Of a stretch of 64,000 nucleotides of DNA, positions 56,154 through 64,000 are shown piece by piece. Positions within the stretch are counted from its first letter, which is position 1. Each line of letters begins with the position of its first letter. Position numbers and translations under genes: made by a program. The DNA is from Salvia splendens (lineage: Eukaryota; Streptophyta; Magnoliopsida; Lamiales; Lamiaceae), in the NCBI RefSeq assembly GCF_004379255.2, contig NC_056041.1, positions 21,917,559 through 21,981,558 of the forward strand, read 5' to 3'. A model generated the notes under the pieces. The model made no database searches. It was not told the origin of the DNA and worked only from the letters and a program-made list of their open reading frames with translations.

Positions 56154-56266
56154 TACGTATAGGCGAGGAGATTTGATTATAGTTTGAGATTGAGATATTC
56201 CTAAAAGGAAATGTGTCACTTAGAGTTGGATAGTACGTATAGGCGAGGAGATTTGATTATAGTTTG
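56107..56266. repeat. 80-bp tandem duplication downstream of the ARGOS-like gene
   Basis: Copies 56107-56186 and 56187-56266 appear identical, covering the MITE right end plus its flank GCGAGGAGATTTG, so the duplication happened after the MITE inserted. Confidence 0.92.
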
Positions 56267-57073
56267 AATACGTATATTTGTATCAATGCTAATCCTTTGA
56301 TTAATCATCTTGATCTTGGCGATTATTTCTATTTTCCCAGATTAGGGAAAATGTTTTGTTAGTAAGGGAAATTTTGGATTGATGCTTCTTAAATTGATTT
56401 TGGATTAATTTTCTTGTTTTGCCGTCCGTTTTGGGACCAAGTATATTTTCCAGGTGCATTGTATGTGTTTATGAGAGAGAAATGAAATTAAATGCTAGAT
56501 TAATTGCATTTCCCTAGTGTCTACACCTAGAAGGTAGAGGTAGGTAAGTTATGGGAGTATTATTTTATTGTTTTATTATTTTTTATGTTGAATGCTTGGT
56601 TATAAATAGAAAGCACAATTGACTACTTTTTTTTACCTATCAGTCAATTCAATCTCTAAGAAGAGTTAGAATTTGAGAGTTTATAATAATAGGTAAATGA
56701 TATGTGCATATCTTACGTGAGCATTATATATAAACATCGCGTTGATTTAAGGTTAATTTATTTTATATATTTAGTTTGAGATCAATGCATTAAAAAAATG
56801 TAGTTCTCTTTTTATTTTATACATCTAGTTCGATTCTATTAAAAATTGTTATAGTCATTTTTAATTTTACAATTTTCATAAAAATCAAAGCTTGATATAT
56901 TCTTTTTCTCTATAACTTCAAATAAATATATAAAATGACAAATCAAATTTTAACTTTTATGCAAATTATATATTAAAAATATGAATAATATTTTTTGATC
57001 TATTAAAATCAAACTAAATGTATAAAATAGAATTAAAAATTACTATTAAATATATACATTAGATATTTAGATA
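56267..57073. other. Intergenic, AT-rich
   Basis: No gene or repeat boundary. Confidence 0.4.
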
Positions 57074-57075
57074 TA

Positions 57076-57266
57076 CCCCTCCGTTCCATAATAGATGTCA
57101 CAATCTTCCTTTTTAGTTTGTCTTATAAAAGATGTCATTTTTTTTAAAAAGTTATCTCTCACATTAATTTTAATTTTTTTTGTTCTGTATTTAACACACA
57201 AAACAACATTTTGTGAAATTTCGTGTCATTATTCAAATATGCTAATCTATTATGGAATAGAGGAAG
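57076..57266. mobile_element. Stowaway-like MITE
   Basis: CCCCTCCGTTCCATAATAG left and CTATTATGGAATAGAGGAAG right, between TA dinucleotides; about 190 bp. Confidence 0.85.
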
Positions 57267-57823
57267 TAGGAGTATATAATTTCCAATACTACAATTTGTT
57301 TATATTAAGAACCTTGTTGGCTGATTTGGAACCTGAAAAAGAGCTATCCCATCGACGATTATAAGATGTTACAAATTGGTTGGATGTAACAAGCTCATAA
57401 ACCACATGAAGAAAAATGAGTTGTAGCACAAGTTACAATTAATCCCTAATTTAATGATTGTTAGCATAATGTTCAACACGTGGTGGCCACAATTTATATA
57501 GCACTAGGCTTTGCCCAATGTAGAAGTCGAAAAATATAAATAAATGAATTGAATAAGAAAAAAATACTTTTCTGTGGGCAATAGATTCACCGTACTTAGA
57601 CGTCGCCGGCGCCGGCAAGTGGTTTGACGGCGGCACATATGTGCATCTATGAGGGGCAGTTTGGGAATTTTTTAAATAACCCCACATGCACGGATTTGTA
57701 CGGCACACATATTACTAGGTTAGAAATTTCAACGCGGCCTACAAATTACAAATTGTATTGCTTTATTTTAAACTAGTGTTCACACTCGTAGCATGAGATA
57801 AAAGATTTTCGAGTAATGAATAT
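57267..57823. other. Intergenic
   Basis: No supported gene. A minus-strand 85-codon frame here has no family resemblance. Confidence 0.4.
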
Positions 57824-59305
57824 TGATAAGTCGTATTCTAGGCCTTGGTTACTGGTCAGTATGATGTGCGTAATTGATTATATCTGCAAAACAGTTGCTC
57901 AAAGTGTGCAGGTTGAGTGTTCTAGCCAGTAGGCAAAGCTTCAAATACTTCAGGTGAAAAGGGCGTCAGGACGATTACGTACTGACCAGTATACATGCAA
58001 AAATGGCTCGAGATGGAGAAGAAGGATAGCTGGGACTGATCAACCACAATTAAGGGCAAAGAAGTCATCTCACCACAAGGTTTTACCCTAAAATCAAGGG
58101 TAAGCCTCCCTATAAAAGGAAGCCACATGGAGAGAAAAAAATGGATTCATCATCATCACTCTTAGGTAGAATTCTCTCGGTAGTTCAGTCCTTCAGCCCA
58201 GTCCAGAGTCTCGTTCCTCGCCACAGCCATGGTACTTGAAGATCATCAGTTCGCCGGAGTTCCATTCTTTCGTTCCAGTCAGCACGATCGTAGTTAGCAG
58301 TTCCATCGCCCGGAGTGGGAAAAACAATCTTTATTTGCTTTCTAGCTAATCTTGTTTGTTTTTCTCTACGTTGGATCTTTCGCATTTCCAGTATTTTGCT
58401 TATTTTGAAGTCTTGGTTGAGATCCAAACGTTTTCTAAATGCTATGAAGTTGTTTTCCAGCATCGGTTCATGTTTGTTTTCACTTCTTTCTGCCTAGATA
58501 GCTTAGATCTAGCTGTTACGGTAATTTCCAGTGAGGAATCGCATGTTTTAACTTCTGTAGTTAATCACTCTGAGTTTGCAAGTCTAGATAGCTGTTAGAT
58601 TTTAGATCTGAATTAGTTAAGTGTGAAAACTCAGTTTACGTGATTTCTGCCACCCTGCATGTTGACCAGTAAGCATAATTGCAGTTTTAGTGTTCGATCT
58701 GTTGATTTGAAGTTTTAATTGTAGATCTGTGTTCTTGAAGCTGTTAATCTGTGTTTTTATGGTAATGAATCTGGTTTTGCTGGTCTGATTCGATTCACGT
58801 TGAAGAAGACAACATCTCCATCCAAGTTTGGGACCACTTTTGCTTTTTGACAACTTTTTACTTTTGTCCTTACCTTTCAGCTGCTACTTTTCAGATCTGC
58901 AAGCCCAGTCACCTAACTACCACTACCTTCTGATATTCTGTTTAGCCCAAAATAGAAACCTAGTACTCTTCGAATATTTTCTGTTTCACCATGTCCACGT
59001 ACACAGCTGCATATCAGAATCCTCTCACACCTCCTAGTCAGTAGGATACCACTTTCAAATTCTTGCCTAGGTAGAGACTCAACCCAAGCGTGGTAGCTAA
59101 CCCAAACCTTTCCAGAATATCACCACAATCACTCCAACCGTCACCATCTCTGTGGGATTCGAACCCTACCTTCACTATACTACCCAGTAGAAGAGGGTTG
59201 AAGAATTATTGATACCAGGTTTTAGGCTTAGCAGGGGATTGTTTCATCCTGATCAGTAGGATACACCCTTTGCTTGAACGACACCTACGCAAACCTGCTC
59301 TTTCA
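57824..59305 (+). repeat. 5' LTR of the Athila-type element
   Basis: Begins TGATAAGTCG and ends CTCTTTCA, about 1482 bp, with TATAAAAGG at 58111. The left border is inferred from the TG start. Confidence 0.75.
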
Positions 59306-59307
59306 AA

Positions 59308-59326
59308 AGGCGCCGTTGCCGGGGAT
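59308..59326 (+). other. Primer-binding site of the Athila-type element
   Basis: AGGCGCCGTTGCCGGGGAT directly after the LTR. The GGCGCCGTTGCCGGGGA core is the usual primer site of Athila/Tat-type Gypsy elements. Confidence 0.8.
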
Positions 59327-59411
59327 GGATGGCATTATTAACTGTTATTGAGAGAGATATTTTGGCGTATATACTGTTCATAATTTTTCTCTTTTCTTTT
59401 CGTTTCAGTTT

Positions 59412-60977
59412 ATGAGCAGCAGTTCGGCTCCTGAGCAGTGGAGGCCGAAGATACTTCAGCGAGGATCTATACTCGTAACCACTCGATCCGGCTTGTCGAT
59501 GGCTTTGTCTGACTTAGGTTCGAGTAGTGACGAGGAGCAATACACCATAGAAGGACCAATACCGGAAGAGATACCAAGGATAGAGGGAAACCCAAGAAGG
59601 ATGGCCGCTCAAGGAGAAGAAAATCCTGAGATCGGGACGCTGAACGCACATACCGAGGGAGAACCACGTCAAGCCATAGTTGTGACCCCAGGAAAAACTG
59701 CCTGTGATGTGAAGCCTCATGTGATCGCAATTCTGCCTACATACTGCAGAAAGAGTTACGAAGGGCCTTACGGGTTCCTTCATGAGTTTTGTAAGATTTG
59801 TAGGGCGCAGAGGAGGCCAGCAGGGGCGACCGAGGATGATTACAGATTGAAGGCTTTGCCGTTCGTTTTGAAAGGGGAGGCAAACACCTGGTTCATGCGC
59901 CTGCCCTCCGACTCCATTGAGAGTTGGACCGATTTCAAGTCAGTATTCCTAGGCGAGTTTTTCCCATCATCCAAGACGAGCGCGCTGAAGAGGGAAATAA
60001 CTAGTGTGAAGCAAGGGTACGATGAACCCTTGAGCGATTATTGGGCGAGGTATATGAGCCTTTTAGATGCATGTCCCAATCATCGCATGGCGGACATTGA
60101 GATACATCATACTTTCTATGAGGGGATGAACATAACAACCAAGGACCTGGCCAATTCGTCGTCGGGAGGAAGCTTCACACAGCTAAGGGTCAGCGAAGCA
60201 AAGAGGGTCCTAAGGAAGCTACTGAGTGCGAAGAAGGAGTATGACCATTCAAGGGATGGATACAACCGAGAAAGGGTTGCAAGTGCCTCGTCTACTGACC
60301 AGGAGCAGAAGCTTGAACAGAAGATGGACTTGAAGATGGATGAGCTGAAGAAGTCACTCCTGAGCGCAATCGAGAAGAATACACCGTCGGTTTCCCCAGT
60401 TGGGAACTACAAGGGTGCAGAACAGGGAAACCAATGACAGAGCTATGATCAGCCAAACGACTCGGTCAGCATGGAACAGGCTAATGCTGCCGGGTATTTT
60501 AACTCAAATGGGAATTGGATCCAGGGGAGACAACGGGACGCACCATGGAGGGATCACCCAAACTTTCGATGGGGAGATGGGAACCAAAATCAAAACTAAG
60601 GTCAAGGTCAGAACCAATATAACCCCCACCAAAACCAAAACCCCAACCGTGGACCAGCAAACCCGGACCACCAGTTCAACTGGTCACGAAGGAACCAATA
60701 ATCCCATAACCAAAATCCTGTTTATGTACCACCCCACCAGAGAAACTTCCAAAATTATCAAAATCAGCCGAATCAAGCACCCCAACACCATCAGAACCAA
60801 AATCAGTTCCAAAACCAAAATCAGAACCAATATCACCAGGATCAGTACAACCCTCCTGGCCAGTATAACAAGTACCCACCTAACCAGAACCAGCAAAACT
60901 TCCAAAATTCCCAGCCCAACCAAAGTTCCCAGTACAACCAGCACCAAGGCCCAAATCAGTCACAATACCCTAGGTAG
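59412..60977 (+). pseudogene. Athila-type Gag with three premature stops
   Basis: ATG 59412 (MSSSSAPEQW) opens a frame to TAG 60975-60977, interrupted at 60435 (TGA), 60597 (TAA) and 60699 (TAA), all in the same frame. A retrotransposon-gag domain is seen (LKALPFVLKGEANTWFMRLP, WTDFKSVFLGEFFP, ITSVKQGYDEPLSDYWARY). After the first stop the frame encodes a long Gln/Asn/Pro-rich tail (NQNQYNPHQNQNPN). The two TAA stops fall within Gln codons' context. Inactive copy. Confidence 0.88.
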
Positions 60978-61430
60978 TTGCTTACTGTTTAGCTAGATTA
61001 GGTAGTCGTTTACTCAGTCTAGGGGGTAATTGGGTCTGTCGGTATTGATGTTTGACTCCAGTAAGTTTTCTGTGTCCTAGGTCTAGCGTTTACATTTCTT
61101 GCCTAAATCTAGTGGTAGTTTAAATCTCAACCCCTTTGTGTGGCAGCAGCCGTTTGTTCCCATAGTCTCTTAGCACTACTTTGCGAATCCATCTCTGTGG
61201 GATCGACCCCACTTCCCTATACTAATTCATAGTATTCGGGTTGAGGGATTTATTTTTGAAGAGGAGTCGAGTGTGTCCAACGACAAAAACACTGTAGTTC
61301 TCTAGAGTTCCTGGACCCAGTGATCCAGCGGATTTAAGGAGCGTTGTATCTGGACCGAGCTTTGCATTAATTCTCATATGTGCACACTCGCTTACTCCTG
61401 AGTCTAGTCATTCGACATTAGAGTCGAGCG
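60978..61430 (+). repeat. LTR-like block between gag and pol
   Basis: It contains GTGTGGCAGCAGCC, TCTCTGTGGGATCGACCCC, CTATACTAATTCATAGTAT and CCTGGACCCAGTGATCCAGCGG, matching the last 260 bp of the solo LTR at 38028-39481 rather than any gag or pol sequence. It resembles the 3' part of an LTR inserted or recombined into the element. The boundaries are approximate. Confidence 0.6.
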
Positions 61431-64000
61431 ATTACATCCTCCACTTCAAGAGACCATTCCCTTTCCGCTTTGTTACAAAAAGAAAGAAGGAGAACCCGGT
61501 GGACTACTTGTCGATTTTTGGGAAATTGGATGCCACCATACCATTCCTCCAAGCCGTGAAGCTACCCCTACTTGGGAAGTTCATTAAGGAATTCATAGCC
61601 GGGAAAGCCCAAGAGGATGGGAAGATCATGGTAGAAGGGATCGCGTCTGCAATTGTGCAGGAGAAGCTACCGCCCAAGAGGGCCGATCCAGGTATGTTCA
61701 CTCTACCCATAACTATAGGAGATGTGAAAGTCGAGCATGTAATGTGTGATCTTGGAGCTTCTATTAATGTCATGCCTTTGTCAATCTATAACCGATTGAA
61801 GAGAGTTTGATTGTCGAGCACTAGAGTGTTGATCCAACTGGCTGATAGGTCATGCATAAGTCCTGAGGGTGTTCTAGAAAATGTGTTGGTTAGAGTGCAT
61901 GATTTTACCTACCTTGCTGACTTCTATGTGATCAAAATGAGTGAGTCCGAGGCTAGGGAATCTAGTGGCATATTGTTAGGAAGGCCATTTTTTAGAACGG
62001 CCAAGACAATAGTAGACATGGCCGAGGGGACAATTTGCATTGATTTCCATGGAGAGAAATTTACTTTTGATATCAATGAGGCCATGAAGAAACCTATTGA
62101 TTCTGAAAACTTGTGCTATGTTGATGTGATTGACCCCCTTGTCCAAGATTTTCTTGAGACCGAACTATTGCAAGAGAAGCTCCAAGCTTTAGATGTTTAT
62201 GAGCAGGCGGACATAGAAGCTGCTGCATGGTGTGATCTGATCAGTAGCCAAGGGTTAACCGATGAAGAGATAGAGGGAGTAATTAAGGACTTCTGCCAGA
62301 AATCAGAATTTATTGGAGCCACAGGGGCCAAGCTACCAGTCAGTATAGAGGAATCTTTAGAGGGAGAAATAGAGAAAGAATGAGAGGCTGAGAAAAACCC
62401 TCTACCCGAAGACACGCTTCCACCCCAAGTTGAGCTGAAGAAATTGCCATCGAATTTGAAGTATGCCTTCCTCGGAGAGGAGAACTCATATCCGGTGATC
62501 ATCAGCAGCAGCCTTACAAAGGAACAAGAGGCAAGGCTATTGACTGTGTTGAGTAAGAACAAGAAAGCAATTGGATGGAGCCTTACAGATTTAGTGGGAA
62601 TAAGTCCCGATGTATGCATGCACCACATCAGGCTGGAAGAGGGAGCAAAGGCACATCGAGATGCCCAAAGGAAGGTAAACCCCGACATGCGAGAAGAAAT
62701 ATTGAAGGAAATCTTGAAATTATTGTCGCTAGGGATTATCTATTCAGTGTCAGATAGTGAGTGGGTCAGCCTGATCCACATGGTCCCAAAGAAGTCGGGA
62801 ATCCAAGTCGTTCAAAATGAGAGGAATGAGCTGATCCCAACGAGGCTGGTCACGGGTTGGCGAATGTGCATCGATTACCGTAAGCTAAATAATGCGACCA
62901 GGAAGGACCATTTTCCCTTGCCTTTCATCGACCAAATGTTGGAGAGATTAGCTGGGAAAAAGTACTTTTGTTTTCTAGATGGGTACAACGGATACTTCCA
63001 AATTTACGTAGATCCTGAAGACCAGGATAAGACCACCTTCACTTGCCCATTCGGAACCTATGCATACAGGCGCATGCCTTTCGGCTTATGTAACGCTCCA
63101 GGTACGTTTCAACGATGTATGATGAGCATATTCTCTGATCTGATTGAGGAATGTATAGAGATATTCATGGATGACTTCACGGTCTACGGAGACTCTTTCG
63201 ACTCATGCCTTCATCATTTGGACGTAGTTCTAGAAATGTGTCAAGCAAAAAGTCTGGTTTTGAATTTTGAGAAGTGCCATTTTATGGTCACCGAAGGGAT
63301 AGTTTTAGGACACGTGGTCTCAGAAAGAGGAATCCAGGTGGATCGAGCCAAGGTGGATGTTATATCCAAATTACCATTCCCTACTGATCAGAAGGGGTTA
63401 AGAGGTTTTCTAGGGCACGCCGGATTTTATCGAAGATTTATCAAGGATTTCTCCAAGATCGCCCAACCCCTTACCCGACTTCTTCATAATGAAGTGGAGT
63501 TCGTTTTTGATGAGCAATGCAAGGCCGCTTTCAACCTTCTCAAGGAAAAGCTGATATCCGCACCTATCATACGGGCTCCTGACTGGGACTACCCTTTCGA
63601 AGTAATGTGCGATGCCAGCGATTATGCAGTGGGAGCCGTACTGGGTCAGAAGATCGATGGGAAGAGGTACGTAATTTTTTATGCCTCTAAGACTCTGAAT
63701 CAAGCCCAGCGGAATTACGATACCACTGAAAAAGAGATGCTGGCAGTGGTGTATTCTTTCGACAAGTTCCGGCCATATTTGTTAGGATCCAAGGTCATCG
63801 TTTATACTGACCACGCAGCGATTAAGTATCTGATTGCCAAGAAAGAATCCAAACCCCGTTTGATCCGATGGGTCCTCTTGTTACAAGAATTTGATTGGGC
63901 GGTGGAAGATAAGAGATGAGTCGAGAACAAGGTGGTGGACCATTTGAGTAGAACAGTGCAAGATGGAAACAGCGAAGAGGTGCACGACAAGTTTCCAAAG
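61431..64000 (+). pseudogene. Athila-type Pol (protease, RT, RNase H), stops, incomplete at right edge
   Basis: One frame (through 61499) encodes RPFPFRFVTKRKKENP, a protease (CDLGASINVMPLSIY), a stop at 61808-61810, a linker, a stop at 62381-62383, then RT ([46 protein letters not shown]) and RNase H ([33 protein letters not shown]), a stop at 63917-63919 and the continuing chromatin-side linker VENKVVDHLSR. Integrase should lie beyond the window. Catalytic residues are kept, but three stops make it defective. Confidence 0.9.

Larger units (their letters stand above)
57824..64000 (+). mobile_element. Athila-type Gypsy retrotransposon, degraded, runs off right edge
   Basis: A 5' LTR, a primer site, gag, a foreign LTR-like block and pol lie in order on the plus strand. 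The protease motif CDLGASINVMPLSIY and the RT stretch [12 protein letters not shown] are typical of the Athila lineage. Gag has three premature stops and pol at least three. The 3' LTR lies beyond the window, so LTR age cannot be judged. Confidence 0.9.

Noticed and set aside
60400..60996. 198-codon frame rich in Thr/Lys
   Set aside because: A +1 shadow of the Gln/Asn-rich gag tail.

Overview
This is nuclear DNA of a flowering plant, most likely a eudicot; an asterid such as a Lamiales species is a guess. The evidence is spliced genes with GT-AG introns, plant-only families (type-A response regulator, ARGOS/OSR, B3/REM, group Ib-type bHLH), and dense plant transposons: Copia and Athila-type Gypsy, PIF/Harbinger, hAT, MULE and Stowaway-like MITEs. 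No tRNA, rRNA, CRISPR or bacterial feature was seen. All exon models were made by eye.

0-21.4 kb: the left end is one host gene taken apart by transposons. Five exons of a type-A cytokinin response regulator (ARR8/9-like) lie on the minus strand at 14708-14813, 14483-14567, 12350-12428, 319-389 and <1-243. Introns 2 and 3 hold four PIF/Harbinger elements (H1 919-2560, H2 2712-4717, H3 4858-12187, H4 12480-about 14482). H3 itself contains a young, intact Copia element (4997-10235). A second, decayed Copia (14866-21370) sits just upstream of the start codon. The gene has frameshifts and a deletion and is dead.

21.4-42.6 kb: AT-rich intergenic DNA with MITEs, two hAT-like elements with tRNA-like boxes, a broken PIF/Harbinger pair (H5 transposase, H6 ORF1), a three-exon bHLH gene (30071-31372), a MULE transposase relic, a PIF/Harbinger element with a nearly intact transposase (H7, 33343-35199), and two solo LTRs.

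42.65-49.10 kb: the most notable object is a 6.4-kb PIF/Harbinger element (H8). It carries three apparently intact spliced genes: a HARBI1-type DDE transposase (415 aa), a MYB/SANT-like protein (400 aa) and, between them, a two-domain B3 (REM-like) protein (about 248 aa). A near-identical copy of its flanks without the element lies at 51303-51555.

49.1-64 kb: AT-rich repeats and foldback MITEs, a small ARGOS/OSR-like gene (55670-55954), and an Athila-type Gypsy element (57824 to beyond the right edge) with stop codons in gag and pol and a foreign LTR-like block between them.

Of the Harbinger elements, H1-H4, H6 and H7 each encode only one of the two usual proteins (ORF1 or transposase). H1 and H4 share nearly identical ends but carry different genes, which suggests a split, two-component family.
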